A stretch of 64,000 bases of DNA from Elephas maximus indicus (GCF_024166365.1 NC_064842.1:22601001-22665000), one strand, 5' to 3'; positions 11,654 through 23,987 are shown, counted from the stretch's first letter. The notes: generated by a model from the sequence alone, not told the origin. Translations and numbers: made by a program.

Positions 11654-11745
11654 AACTGCCGAGGTGTTCCTCATAAACGTTGCCGCTTCTGTCACTTAGG
11701 GAACTGGCTGTCCTCCACGCTGATTCTCTCAACCTTTATACTGCT
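11654..11745 (-). promoter_or_regulatory. KMO promoter and 5' UTR
   Basis: On the minus strand TATAAAG lies at 11740-11734, about 81 bases upstream of the KMO ATG. That would put transcription start near 11705-11710 and give a 5' UTR of about 55 bases. No CpG island is present, which fits the tissue-restricted expression known for KMO (liver, kidney, microglia) and contrasts with the FH promoter. The TATA match is direct; the start site is inferred. Confidence 0.6.
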
Positions 11746-12274
11746 TAGAGCCTCCAGCTTTTCAGAGTGAAGGAAGCAGTGTTTGGCTGATTTCCCTTGA
11801 ATTTAGAGGATAGCATTTAACCCCTTAGTAGCCTACGGTAGAATCAACTCAGCTTAAGAAAAAAGGTAACATTGCAATAAGCAAACTTTGAAAAAGTCAG
11901 CCAAGTGAAGACACTTACTCTCTATCTTATGTATAACACATGGATTTTTTAAAACACAACTTTATGGCTTTTTTTTTTTCTTCTTTTTTTAAGGCGTGTA
12001 TTCTCAGTTTCGTTTTCATTCATGATTAACCATGAATGAAACTTCCCTTGTGTGAAGTCCCAAAGAATTTTTATACTTCTCTTACAGAATAAGGTGGCAT
12101 GGTTTCACCTACCTACAGATTATTCTTGTTACTAAGACCAGTCAGGAATTTCTCCAAAAGGTTTCTCATGGGTTGTCTTTGATAGACTCTACTAGGGAAT
12201 TTTTTTTTTAATTGTGTAATTGATCATATCTTCTTTTTAAAAAATACCTTAAAATTAAGATCGTCTTTTTATTA

Positions 12275-12469
12275 AAAGATACCACTAAGCCAAAACCCAA
12301 ACCCAGTGCCATCGAGTCGATTCCAACTCGTAGCGACCCTATAGGACAGAGTAGAGCTGCCCCATAGAGTTTCCAAAGAGCGCCTGGCGGATTCGAACTG
12401 CTGATCCTTTGGTTAGCAGCCGTAGCACTTAACCACTAGGCCACCATGGTTTCCAAAGACACCACTAAG
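12275..12469 (-). repeat. AfroSINE with 15-bp target duplication
   Basis: A full-length antisense copy (12290-12454) is flanked by AAAGATACCACTAAG (12275-12289) and AAAGACACCACTAAG (12455-12469), which differ at one base. B-box complement GGATTCGAACTGCTGATCC is intact. Confidence 0.95.
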
Positions 12470-12544
12470 AAAGTGAAAAGGCAGGTCACAGAATGGAAAA
12501 AGTACTAGAAAACTTGGAATCTAATTTGTACATCACCAGTAAAG

Positions 12545-12778
12545 GTGGTCGTAGAGGGTCAGAGAGAAAGAGGAAGACCCTCAACGAGATGGATTGACAC
12601 GGTGGCTGCTCAAGATTATGAGGCTGGCACACGACTTTTTTTTATTACAACTAGGCAGTGTTTCTTCCGTTGTACACAGGGTTGCTACGAACTGGAACGG
12701 ACTCCACGGCACCTAACAACAACGACAATAAAGATGGTTAACACTAAACAACAACAACAATAAAGATGGTTAACACTA
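12545..12778 (+). mobile_element. RTE 3' end with duplicated tail
   Basis: GAGGGTCAGAGAGAAAGAGG to CACGGCACCTAACAACAAC is the RTE 3' end. Its tail then contains AATAAAGATGGTTAACACTA twice (12727-12746, 12759-12778), a 32-bp tandem step. Confidence 0.85.
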
Positions 12779-13084
12779 CGCTTCTGTAAACTTTCCCGGC
12801 TTCATGTTATCTATCCAGCTTTTTTGTCTTCTTTCACCCACTTTTAATGTATATTATTTGGTTTTTGTGCATATCTGTGAGCTACTTTTTCCCCTGGCAA
12901 ATGGTGTAGTGTACGATAAAATAAGGGCAAACGTGAAGACTCTTCACCTTAGGAGAGCACGGAGAATGGTTTTCCACGCTTGGGAACCAGAGTTAAACAT
13001 TGTTCAATAGTGCCCCCTTGTGGATCAGTATGGTTAGCAGTTGCTAGAAAACTTTGTTAAGTATTTTGATTTATTTATTTATTG

Positions 13085-13262
13085 AACAGGTTAACACGCT
13101 TGGCTGCTAAGCAAAATGTTGGAGGCTGGCGTACACCCAGCCTCAGAAGAAAGACCTGGCGATGTGCTTCAGAAAAATCAGCCATTGAAAACGTCGCAGG
13201 GTATAGTTCTACTCTGATACACGGGGTTGCCATCAGTTGGAATGACTGGACAACAACTGGTA
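13085..13262 (+). repeat. AfroSINE, long subfamily, 5' truncated
   Basis: AACACGCTTGGCTGCTAAGC, then the GGCGATGTGCTTC block and a decayed tail. Confidence 0.8.
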
Positions 13263-13399
13263 AATACGTTTACACGGCACGAAACTCGAAAGACACAAAA
13301 GAGTCTACATTCCATAGTCACTATTCTAACTCTGTCCCTTGGCCACCTATTTCTCCTGCCCAGAGAAAACCATTGTTCTGATGTCTGGGCTACAAGCCT

Positions 13400-14170
13400 A
13401 CACGTTTCTTTCTGTCCTTTTTTTTCCTTCTTCTTCTTTTAATCATAAATGGTAGCAAATTTTATACCCAATTCTGCACAGTTTTTTTTCTACTTTACAA
13501 TATATATCTTGGGAATTCTTCAACATCAATATACAGGGAACAGTCTCATTCTTTTTTTAAAAAAAGGTTTTTAAAATTATGAACTATAGCACATAAAAAT
13601 AAAGTACATAAAACACAAATGGACAATACAATAAATTATTATGAGGCAAGCATTCGTGTAACCACCACTCACATTAAGAAATAGAACATTTGTCAGAAGT
13701 CCACGTGTCCTTTGGCCATCACCCCTCCTTCACAGAGGCAGCCACCCTTCTGGCTTTATCACTTCCTTGCTTTTATTTATGATTTTTACCTCCCTATACA
13801 AATTCCTTAAAACACTTTAAACCAAACCACCAAACCCACTGCACTCGAGTCAATTCCGACTCATAGTGACCCTGTAAGGACAGGGTAGCACCGTCCTATA
13901 GGGTTTCCAAGGAGCAGCTGGTGGATTCGAATTGCTGACCTTTTGATTATCAGCTGGGCTCTTGCCCACTGCACTGCCGTTCTTATCGTTGCATGTAGCA
14001 CTAGTTCATTCATGTTCATTGTCATGTAGTGTTTATCCGTTCCCTTGATGATAAACATTTGGGTGTTTTCAACTTTTTTGCTGTCATGAATACAGCAGCT
14101 GCTATGACCATTCTTGTATATGTAATGTAGCGCACACGTATGTGAGTATCTTGAGAATTTATAAGCAGAT
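13400..14170 (-). repeat. Ancient antisense LINE relic
   Basis: GAACTATAGCACATAAAAAT, CCACCACTCACATTAAGAAA and ACATTTGGGTGTTTTCAAC resemble old L1-type sequence in reverse. It is interrupted by the AfroSINE at 13820-13973. Confidence 0.5.
13820..13973 (-). repeat. AfroSINE
   Basis: CACTGCACTCGAGTCAATTCC to CAGCTGGGCTCTTGCCCACTG. It is nearly full length, inserted in an older LINE relic. Confidence 0.9.
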
Positions 14171-14179
14171 TATGCATAT

Positions 14180-14228
14180 TTTGAACCCTGGTGGGGCAGT
14201 GACTAAACATTTGGCTGCTAAATGAAAT
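14180..14228 (+). repeat. AfroSINE 5' head fragment
   Basis: AACCCTGGTGGGGCAGTGAC, then GGCTGCTAAATGAAA. Only the tRNA-like head remains. Confidence 0.7.
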
Positions 14229-14340
14229 CCGAATTTATAAAGTAGCTACATTTTGTGGCCACACCTGAAAAATGTTGATTTGATGTGTTTCAAGTTGAAA
14301 GAGGAAGGAAGAGATAATTAATTTTGCACAAGGTTAAAGT

Positions 14341-14486
14341 AGCCCTGGTGGTGAAGTGGTTAAGGGTTCGGCTGCTAACCAAAAGGCTGGAAGTTCAAAT
14401 GCATCAGCCACTCCTTGGAAACCCTGTGGGAGAGATCTATAGGGTTGCTATGAGTCGGAATTGACTCCATCGAAACAGGTTTTGGG
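14341..14486 (+). repeat. AfroSINE
   Basis: AGCCCTGGTGGTGAAGTGG to GACTCCATCGAAACAGG, with a short internal deletion near the poly-purine part. Confidence 0.92.
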
Positions 14487-14501
14487 TCATGAGTTTAAAA
14501 G

Positions 14502-14702
14502 CCGGTTGCTGTTGAATCGGTTCTAAGTCGTGGTGAACCCACGTGTGTCAGAGTAGAACTGTACTCCATAGGATTCTCAGTGGCTGACTTTTTGGAAGTA
14601 GGTCACCAAGCCTTTCTTTGAGGCACCTCTGGGTGGACTCAAACCTCCAACATTTGGGTTAGCAGCCAAGCACATTGACTGTTTGCACCACCCCAGGACT
14701 CC
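14502..14702 (-). repeat. AfroSINE, long subfamily
   Basis: GGTTGCTGTTGAATCGGTTC, GAAGTAGGTCACCAAGCC and GAGGCACCTCTGGGTGGAC mark the longer subfamily in reverse. Confidence 0.9.
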
Positions 14703-14727
14703 TGTGTGAGGTTAACAACAACAACAA

Positions 14728-14888
14728 CAAAACCAAACTCGTTGCCATCAAGTCAATTCCAACTCATAGCAACCCTATAGGTCAGAGTAGGACTGCCTCA
14801 TATAGTTTCCAAGGAGCACCTGGTGGGTTCAAACTATTGGCTTTTTGGTTAGCAGCCATTGCTCTTAACCCCTACACCACCAGGGTTT
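14728..14888 (-). repeat. AfroSINE
   Basis: AAACTCGTTGCCATCAAGTC to CTACACCACCAGGGTTTC; a complete antisense copy. It is the fourth SINE piece within 710 bases. Confidence 0.93.
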
Positions 14889-15559
14889 CTGCAGGAAAAA
14901 ACAGACCTGGGTAGAATAACACAGTTGATGACTTTCAAAACTTGAAGGATAGCCTTCAATGGTGCCTGGAAAGCAAGAAAACGGTACCAAGAAGTTTGAA
15001 TAAAGTTTAATGATTGTAAATCTACAACTCAAGCCATGGCTATGTATCCCTCTATTCCTCTACAAGTCAAGTCGAGTTGCCTTGGAGGTGCCTCAGGGGG
15101 GTTAAAGATCACCTCAGCTTCTTTCTCTGGAGGAATTTCTGGAGGAAGGGAAGAAACTGATGAACTGGTTTCTCCTTGTCCTCTGAGCCAGAAGACCTTG
15201 AGACTGTAGGACAAGTTAGGATCTTATGAGATAAATATTGTGTCAGTAGCAGAAACAATTCATCCTTATCGAGATTCTGGTGTTAGCCATTGAAGTAGGT
15301 GCTCTTACAACAGAATGATTCCAAGAGAAACAATACTGTACAGGAGACAAGGAATATTTCCCACTTCTCTCAGCGTGCATTTATAAATTTAACAGAGCAG
15401 CGATATCAGAAATAATAGCAATTTTTGAAAAGGAATTAATATTAATCAGAGGTTTAATTAATGTAATATTTGCTCTGTTGTTTTCGTCGTTCTTAAACTA
15501 TTGGAGTTGATCGAATATTGTCTTACTTTGTTTGACGAACTCAGCTTGCTCAAGAATTG

Positions 15560-15775
15560 TTTACTCATTTACTCAGACCTCTTGCACTTGCAGCCTTCTG
15601 CCTGGAATATTCTCCTATCTTTGCATGCTGGCTCTCCCACTGTTTGGGTCTCGCTGAAATGCAATATCCCTAGCTTGATGGCCCTATCTAGAAGAAGTGA
15701 CCCCTCTGTCACTCGTTAAACATTTATTTCCCTTGCTGCATTTACTACTATCTGTACTACCTGTTTGTTTTTTTT
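15560..15775 (+). repeat. L2 LINE relic
   Basis: TCTGCCTGGAATATTCTCCT, GCTGAAATGC and GTGACCCCTCTGTCACTCG match the L2 3' region pattern. Confidence 0.65.
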
Positions 15776-16189
15776 TTTTTAACTTATTTAATTAATGGGT
15801 AGATATTGGTAGAAGTGGAGAGGGAAGAAAGAGGATGGCATCAAGATATAATTTAGAAGTAGAATGGCCAGGATTTGTCCGTAAATTGGATATAGCGTAT
15901 GCATGTGTTTGTGGGTGGGGGCAGAGCTGAGGAGTCAAAGAAGACTTCTAGGTTTCTAGCATGAATAACTTGGTGGCTGTTGGTACCATTTACTGAGTAG
16001 AAAAGACTGGGTGGGAGTAGCAATCAAGATTTATGGTTTGGAATATATTGACTTTGGGATATGAGTACTGAGTTAAATAAAATAAGTGGAAATATCAAAT
16101 ACAGCTAGATATATAAGTCTGGAGTTTAGCGGAGAAGTCTAGGCTGAGAAAGTAAGTTTCAAAAGGTGGGTTTATATTAACTTTACCCA

Positions 16190-16860
16190 AAGAATTTGGT
16201 CTTTGTCCTCGGTTTCTGAGAGAGAACTCTAAACCCTTGGAAATTTCTGAGTCATTGAGGATGCCTAGTTATCCATATGCTTCCAGACCAGACCTGACAG
16301 GTTATGCTCACGAGATGACCCTTGGGTGGTGGGGGTAGGGGTGGAGCCTGGCAAGGCCCCAATGATCACTTGGTGATATCAGTCAACCTGGGCTTGGGGG
16401 CATGATTTAATCAGTCATGCCTACGTAATCAGGCCCACCACGAAGGCTCTCGGAAGCTCCATCGGCTTCCTGGTTGGTGAAAAACATTCACGCATGTGGG
16501 AGGGTAATTGCATCCCTTTTTGCCAAGGAAGCTCCACGTTGGGAATCCTTCCTATGCCTCTCTCCATTTGTATACTTTTTCCTACAATACAGCTGTTATT
16601 GTAAGTATAGTGTTTTCAGTGAGTCCTATGAATCATTCCAGTGAATTATCGAACCTGAAGGAGCAGTAGGAGCCAGTAGGTCAGAAGCCAGGGGCGCCCT
16701 GGGGAGTCCCAAGCTTGTGGCTAGCATCCTGAAGTTCTGAGCCTACTGGACAATCTGGAGGACTGTGTCCTCTAACCTGGGAGCTCTGACTTAGCTCCAG
16801 GTAATTAGGGTCAGAGGAAGAAGCGCCGCATGTACAGCTGGTGTCAAATAGAGAAGTGAA
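16190..16860 (+). repeat. Old solo LTR-like repeat (ERVL/MaLR class)
   Basis: GCCTACGTAATCAGGCCC, CGGCTTCCTGGTTGGTGAA, CTATGCCTCTCTCCATTTG, a degenerate poly(A) signal region, then GTGAGTCCTATGAATC and CAGCTGGTGTCAAATAG follow the order of a common mammalian LTR. No internal retroviral genes are next to it. Family assignment is from memory and tentative. Confidence 0.5.
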
Positions 16861-17409
16861 AAGTAGGATTTTGATTTATTTTCATTATTATCTTGCCGAA
16901 AAAGAAGGTTTGTTGATCCGCACAGGAACCACCAGTATATCAGCATAGAAATGGTATTGAAAACCATAGGAATAAATAATTCACCTAGGGAGAGAGAAAT
17001 GGCAGAAAAGATGGCTAAGAAAGAGAATAGCACGTATAACTCGATGCTATTTACGTAAAATTTTTAAAATGCACAGATCGACTGTCCATATTTTGCAAGG
17101 ATATATATGAACAAAGTATCACAATAAGCACATCCGAATAGTTTTCTGGAAGTGAAGGAGGAAAAAGAGTAGAGGATGAATAAATGTATGTATGTATTTA
17201 AATAAGACCGGATCCTATACTCTATATTGTGCCGTAAACCTAGGAGTGTGATTAACTCAATCCTCTCTAACTGAGATCAAACTAAAACATTTTTTTAAAG
17301 GAAGAAATAGGAAAGACCATCTAGGACTGAATCCTGAGACATTCCTCATTAGAAGTGAGGAGCTGGCAAAAGGTAGTGTGAAGGAGTAGTGAAACAAGCA
17401 ATAGGTGGA

Positions 17410-17579
17410 TAAAAAACAAAAAAAGCAAACCAGTCGCAATCGAGTCGATTCTGACTCATAGCGACCCTATAGGACAGAGTAAACTGCCACATAGAGTTTC
17501 CAAGGAGCACTGGGTGGATTCGAGCTGCTAATCTTTTTCTAGCAGCTGTAGTGCTTAACCATTATGCCACCAGGGTTTC
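17410..17579 (-). repeat. AfroSINE
   Basis: CCAGTCGCAATCGAGTCGATT to TTATGCCACCAGGGTTTC; a nearly complete antisense copy. Confidence 0.93.
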
Positions 17580-18049
17580 TAATAGATGTAATAGAGATTG
17601 CAAAGATCAAGAAAGAGATATTTCCAAGGGAAAGGAGTGTCAATCGCATCAATGTTGTTGGAAATACAGATTTGCAACGTAGAGGTCATTGGTGTCCTTG
17701 ACAAGAGCAATAACAAGGGTGTGATGGATATTGAAGCCAAAATGTAATAAGTTGAAGAGGGGTTGAGAGGTGACATGAAGGCAGTGAGCAAACCTGTCCT
17801 AGAAGTGGGGAGGGAGCTGGAGTGTGATGCAAAATCAAGACAGGGTTTTTTGTTTTAAATACGGGAGTTAACACAGTAAGGTTACTGTATTAGCTTATGG
17901 GAATGGCTCCATAAAGAGAAATAAACTAACAATGTTGGAATAAGGGTGGAAAACGAAAGGGACAATGCTCTTGAGAGGGGATGAAAATCCGCACATTAGT
18001 AGAGGAACCGATTTTTTCTTTCTTTTTCTTGAGGAATGGGGAAAGAGGT

Positions 18050-19120
18050 TAGTTTACATATTTTGTTGTTAATTTTCATGTTTTTCAAAATTATTATACG
18101 TGCACATTCAAGATTCAAAAACTTCTACAAGACATTCAACATAAGCAGTGATTCCCCCCGCTACCTCTCTGCCATTTGTCCCTCCACGGAGGTCACATGT
18201 TCAACTCCTGGCTAGGTACCTCCATATTTCCAAATAACATGCTGATATAACCATTTCTTTCTTTTTTTTTGGTAGTTCCTGGCTTTAGGTCTAGTGACTT
18301 TCCACTATTGAAGATGAGGATCAGTACTCTTTCACCACTTACTATTATGTCTCCCTAAATCTTTTACATCTCCCCATTGTTTCAGTATAGTTACATCATA
18401 AAATTGGTTAAAGCAATATTCAGTATTTTACTTACTATAGTTATGGTCATTCAAATAATTGTTTTCCTTTCCTGCAAAACTCAACTGTTTGATTTCCCAG
18501 TTTAATAATTGCCTCACTTTTTCCTTTGTGTATTTTTCATCATAAATCAATCCCCAGGTTCTCCCCCAATGATCTAATCTCTTGTCAGTTCATTTAAGGC
18601 ATCAATATCTTGTCTCTGTGAAGAAAGAGCTCCTGGAGGGTCTAACCTGCTCTAATCTTGGGTGGTCTTCTCTGTGCTAAGGGCACAGCTGTCGTATTCT
18701 CATCTGGGGAATTTTCCATGTCTTTCTTCCGGATAGGAGCCTCTGTTTTCTGAAGCTCTTTTTTTTTTCTTTATCTTCGTCTTTTTTGGTTTCCTTTCTA
18801 ATTTTTGTGGGGCACATGTGCCAGGGTTTTTTGGAAAAGAGTTGGAAGTAAATTTTTTGAGACCTTGCATATTTGAAATATTTCTATCTTCCCAGTTGAT
18901 TTGGCTGGGTATAGAATACTAAGGTTTTTTTTTTTTTTTTTTTTTTGAAGCCCTCACTCAACTGTACTCCAGCTTTACTGTTGCTGTCGAGGAGCCTTAA
19001 TCATTTTAATCTTTAGTGTAACTTATTTATTCTTCTCTCTGGGTGCTTCTAGGCTCTTCCTTTTGCCTCCTGTGTTCTAACATTTCTCAGTAACATGACT
19101 TGTACTCATCTGTATTCTCC
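18050..19120 (-). repeat. Possible ancient antisense LINE
   Basis: T-rich sequence with segments such as TCTTCCCAGTTGATTTGGCTG resembles old mammalian LINE 3' regions in reverse. Boundaries and family are unclear. Confidence 0.35.
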
Positions 19121-20017
19121 ATTGTTCTGGGTGCTTGAAAGTCTTTTATTCCAAACACTCATATCTGCTAGTTCTAATATATTTTCTTCAGTTTATTTTA
19201 TGGTTTCTTCTACTTCGTTTTTCAACAATATTCAGATGTTTGATATACTTACTGGGCTATTCCTCTGATTTTATTCACTTTTCTCTCCTATTTTCCTTCT
19301 CTTCAATTTTTTTGTGGTTGATTTTACAAGTGTATCTTCCAATAGTTCTACTAAGAAACCCCTTAGTAATCTTCCAGGTTGAGAGGTATTCTAAATTAGA
19401 ATCTTCAAAATATTTACTTAGCATAATGAGAATATTCTGACTGATAAGATTTGAACTTTTCTATCAAGTTTGTCAACAAGGTGTTGAGATTTAAAACAGA
19501 GAAGACAGAAAACCATTCCATTGTCCACCAGTTCCACACAGCAGCTCATTGAGTTCCATACTTGAACAGAAAGCAGAGTAAAACAGAAACACAAGCAATT
19601 CATGAAATGTCAACAAGAAGAAAGCAGGTCAATATCATTACCAGACAAGGTTCAAAGTTTAAAAAAAAAAAGTAAGTAAGATAAAATCATTTATTTTACG
19701 TAGATAAAAGGTTGCTTGCTAAAATGAAGGTGCATAATGTCAACCATTAATTCAAAGACTTTTAAATACATTTTTAGTAAGAAAATAAATGAACTAAGCC
19801 ATTGTTTCAGTCAGTTATGTAGCACATTCACAATTTAATATTTTATTTCAATTTGATATACATTTTATTTAAATAAAAAATGGAACTTTATATTGCTGCT
19901 GCATATAGGAAATGAGTGTCACCGGTAAACAGAAGGGGAACATACAAATAAATACTAAGTTGTAGCTGAATTCTGTACCTACAGAAGAACTATAGTCAAA
20001 GGCTTTCCCAGACAGTA

Positions 20018-20182
20018 AACCAAAAACCAAACCTACTGCCTTTGGGTTAATTCTGACTCATTGTAACCCTATAGGACAGAGTAGAGCTGTCCCACAGTTT
20101 CCAAGGAGCACCTGGTGGATCTGAACTGCTGACCTTTTGGTTAGCAGCCGTAGCACTTAACCATTATACCACTAGGGTTTCC
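20018..20182 (-). repeat. AfroSINE
   Basis: AAACCTACTGCCTTTGGG to TTATACCACTAGGGTTTCC. TCCCAGACA occurs on both sides (about 20006 and 20183), a probable target duplication. A further short SINE scrap follows at 20195-20215. Confidence 0.93.
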
Positions 20183-21054
20183 TCCCAGACATTCAAAAAA
20201 CCCACTGCCATCATTAGAGAGGTATAAAATATACACTAGCAAACACACACACATGCACACCAAAGGACTCTGCCTTACCGAAGGGAAGGGCTGAAAGAAA
20301 ATTGAAATGGTATGATATTTACTGTTATTTAATGTCGTATTCCTGGGTACCAAGAGTGCTTTACATTCCACACTTTGGGAAACCCTGAACTAGGCTTCAA
20401 ATCAGGAAGTTGGAAAAAAGAAATACAAAATAAGCCAAAATTAAACAGGAAGAAATGAACACACAAAAAAGCACGTTCCAAAGCCAGAAGAAAATAAAAA
20501 GGTGGCAAGTAGAGCCATGACTTGATTTCTAGAAAATACCAATTGTCCTGGGAAAATGTGAGATGAACTGGGCTTCCTTCCCTGACAACCTCCAAGTAAT
20601 GATGGCCTTTTCTCTACTTTTAGTAGTAGGATCAGATTGCCTTACCCCGACCACAACCAGAAGTTACAGGAAATTAAGGGTGAGAAAAGTAAGTCCCAGA
20701 AGACTAGAGCAACACTTGGCAATTTTTTTTTTTTTAAGTCACGGTTACGTGTTCTCTAAAACCATTATGCAGTATACTCAGGATGTAAAAGCAGAAGCAA
20801 ACAGAGATGGCTCACTGAGCTGAGAGACATAGAAAGGGGTGGGCCAGACAGGCACAAAGCAAGGTGCCATTCAAGTAAGAAGCAACCAAATACTCCTGGA
20901 CTAAATTGGAAATGAAGTCCTAGTAAACAGAGATTTTCACCCAGGACTCCTTACATAAGGAATGAATGCAAATTGGTCTTAATCTCCTTGCAGCAGGCAG
21001 AGTGTAAATAAAAACAAAGAATAAAATTTAAAACGTTGTTCTCTCCAGTGGCCA

Positions 21055-21256
21055 CCACCACCCATTGCCATGGAATCGGTTCCAATTCAAGGAGACCCCA
21101 TGTTTTCCGAGTGTTATACTGTGCTCGATAGGGTTTGCAATGGCTGATTTTTTGGAAATGGACAGCCAGGCCTTTCTTCCAAGGCACCTCTGTGTGGACT
21201 CGAATCCCTAATCTTTCAGTTAGCAGCTGAACACCTTAACAGTTCACCACACAGGA
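21055..21256 (-). repeat. AfroSINE, long subfamily
   Basis: ACCCATTGCCATGGAATCGG, GACAGCCAGGCCTTTCTTCC and CAAGGCACCTCTGTGTGGAC in reverse orientation. Confidence 0.9.
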
Positions 21257-21784
21257 ACAAAGCTAAAAGTGACACAGTACAACTACAGACCACATAAGTA
21301 ACATTGAGACCAGCCTGAAACTAAGCTGAAGAAATTCCCTCAAGAGTAGCAAAGTCAGCTGAAAATGAATACCATGTGGCATAATGCTATGAATGTTGAA
21401 TAAAAGATTTAATTTATAATTTAAGTTTTAAGCTGTTTAATGTCTCTATTGCAGAAAACCAAAAAAGAACACTGAAGAAAAGCAAGAGCTGTAGAGAAGT
21501 GGGAAATATTTTGCTGACATGAAAGCAAGTACTTCAAACCATATTTTGAGTAAGTATAAACTCTTTTGCTATAATTTGCCTCTATTCTTAAAAAGTTTGA
21601 GGGACCAACACTGTCCAGTTAGGAGTAAAACTTTTACATGAAATAAAAATTTCAAGAATTTATATTACACGTAACATAGCTCTAATTTTTAAAAATAATA
21701 TTTTAATAAAAATAAACATGTTTTTCTTAAATATAACTAATTGTACCTGGCATTTCAGTATTGTACCTAGATAAGACTATTGGT

Positions 21785-22025
21785 TTTTTTAAAATTAACT
21801 TTTCATGTTCAAATTGTTTTAGATTTATACAAAAGTTGTGAAGATAGTACAGAGAGTGTCTCTATACCCACACCCAATTACCTCTATTATTAACATCTTA
21901 CATTAATTAGTGCAGTATATTTGTTGCAATTAATGAGACAATATTGATACATCATTACTAACTAATGTATATACTTTATTCACTTTTCTTTAGTGTATTA
22001 TTAATAATGATACCAGAGATACAAC
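21785..22025. repeat. Ancient LINE-derived repeat
   Basis: CAGAGAGTGTCTCTATACCC, CTCTATTATTAACATCTTAC and GAGACAATATTGATAC match a repeat widespread in mammals. It continues after the RTE insertion at 22440. Confidence 0.6.
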
Positions 22026-22089
22026 CATAAGTAAAGTTGCACATTTTTAAATTACAAGATTCAGTTATAAAACACTATTTTGGTATGTC

Positions 22090-22437
22090 CGAGAATATTG
22101 AATATGCCATGGACTGTCAAAAGAATGAACAAATCTGTCTTGAAGAAGTACAACCTGAATGCTCCTTAGAGGCAAGAATGGCGAGACTTCGTCTCACATA
22201 CCTCGGACATGTTATCAGGAAGGACCAATCCCTGGAGAAGGACACCACGTTTGGTAGAATGTCAGTGAAAGAGAGAAAGACTCTCAACGAGAAGGACTGA
22301 CGTAGTGGCTGCAACAATGCGCTCAAGCATAACAATGATTGTGAAGATGGTGCAGGACCGAGCAGTGTTTGTTTCTGTTGTACGTAGGGTTGCTATGAGT
22401 CAGAACTGACTTGATGGCAGCCAACAAGAACAACACT
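22090..22437 (+). mobile_element. RTE 3' end
   Basis: It carries the broken ORF C-terminal coding remnant (CQKNEQICLEEVQPE; RLRLTYLGHVIRKDQSLEKD), the CTCAACGAGAAGGACTGACG block and the AfroSINE-like tail ending GGCAGCCAACAAGAACAAC. Confidence 0.92.
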
Positions 22438-22439
22438 AT

Positions 22440-22860
22440 CTTAGATTTTACCAGGTACTCTTTTTCTGTACCAGAATCCCATCCAAGATACCCACTACAT
22501 TTCGTTGTCATGTCTCTTTAGGCTCCTCTTGGCTGTGACGATTTTTCAGACTGTCCTTATTTTTGATGACCTTGACTGTTTTGAGGAAAGCTGATCGGGT
22601 ATTTTGTAGAATGTCACTCAAATGGGATTACTCTAATATTTTTCTAATGATTGGGGTTATCGGTTTTGGAGAGGAAAGCCACAGAGATGAAGTGTCATCA
22701 TCATCACATGAGATCAAGAGCACCTACTGTCAATATGACTTATTTATTGTTAATGCTAATCTTGATCACCTGGCTGAAAGAGTGTTTATCAGGTTTCTCC
22801 AGGTTCTCTTTGGAAGAAAGTCACTAAGCACAGCTGATCCTTAAGGAATGGGGAGTTATG
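22440..22860. repeat. Ancient LINE-derived repeat, homologous to 45040-45290
   Basis: GTATTTTGTAGAATGTCACTC, TAATGATTGGGGTTATCGG and GGAAAGCCACAGAGATGAAG correspond to the similar run at 45150-45250. It is the continuation of 21785-22025 across the RTE insertion. Confidence 0.6.
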
Positions 22861-23029
22861 CTTCACCTCCTTGAATGCATGAGTATCTCCATAAATTGGA
22901 ATTTTTCTGCATGGGACATTTATTTATTTATTAACTAGTTTATTTTTAATTTACTGATATCAGTATAGACTTATGGGTATTTATTTTATAATTTAGGTAA
23001 TAATCCAGTACTAAGCAACAACAAAAAAT

Positions 23030-23187
23030 ATCAAACCCGTTGCTGTGGAGTTGATTCCGATTAACAGCAACCCTACAGCACAGAGTAGAACTGCCTCAGA
23101 GGGTTCCCAAGGATCAGCTGGTGGATTCGGACTGCTGACCTCTTGGTTGGCAGCTGAGCTCTTAGCTGCTGCGCCACCAGGGCTCCA
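23030..23187 (-). repeat. AfroSINE
   Basis: AACCCGTTGCTGTGGAGTTG to GCTGCGCCACCAGGGCTCC, a complete antisense copy. Confidence 0.92.
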
Positions 23188-23428
23188 ATCCCAGTAGTAC
23201 TTTATTTATTTATTGTTCATATTGTTTCAGTTTTGTCCATCGGGAGCTCTTTCAGTTGGCTCCTGTATCCCTTTGACATACGTCCACAGGTTCATCTTAT
23301 TTCCTGCCCCAGTCCCGGAATCAGCAATTTCTCCAAAAAGTCCTGATAATAACAGAAAATCAATTTCTTCCTACTCCCTTTAAAGAAATGTTAGACAAGG
23401 ATTTAAAGACTATTGGGTGGAGCAGAAG

Positions 23429-23637
23429 GAGCCCTGGTGGTACAGTGGTTAATGCGCTCAGCTGCTAACCAAAAGGTTGGAGGTTCAGACCTTCCAGCCG
23501 CTCCATGGGAGGAAGATGTGGCAGTCATTTCCATAAAGATTCACAGGCTTGGAAACCCTGTGGGGCAGTTCTACTCTATCCCATACGGTTGCTATGAGTC
23601 AGAATAGACTCAACAGCCATAAGTTTGTTTTTTTTTC
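23429..23637 (+). repeat. AfroSINE, long subfamily
   Basis: GAGCCCTGGTGGTACAGTGG, then the GGAAGATGTGGCAGTCATTT..AAAGATT insert typical of the longer form, and a standard tail. Confidence 0.94.
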
Positions 23638-23914
23638 AGGTTTGAGTTGAGCAGTATAAAAACATAAACCCTCTTAGAGGCCTAAATGACCCTAACTCCA
23701 TTGAGTATCCACTGGATGTTTGACTACTTGACAGATGAGATTGGTTTCAAACTGGCCGCTGTACCGTTCTGGACACTGAAGAGAAGCAGGGGTGTCTTTG
23801 CCAACTACTTCCCTGTCTCTCATTTCTTACTATTCAAAGGGTACTTTTAGTTGGTACCAATAAAATTTAACAAAGTTAAATGAAACAAATTTAGAATTGG
23901 TTATGATTTATCAG

Positions 23915-23987
23915 CCCCTACAGTTCTACTCCATCCTATAGGGTCGCTATGAGTCGAAATCCACTCAATGGCACTGGGTTGGTGGGT
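23915..23987 (+). repeat. AfroSINE 3' half
   Basis: AGTTCTACTCCATCCTATAGG to CAATGGCACTGGG; 5' truncated. Confidence 0.88.
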
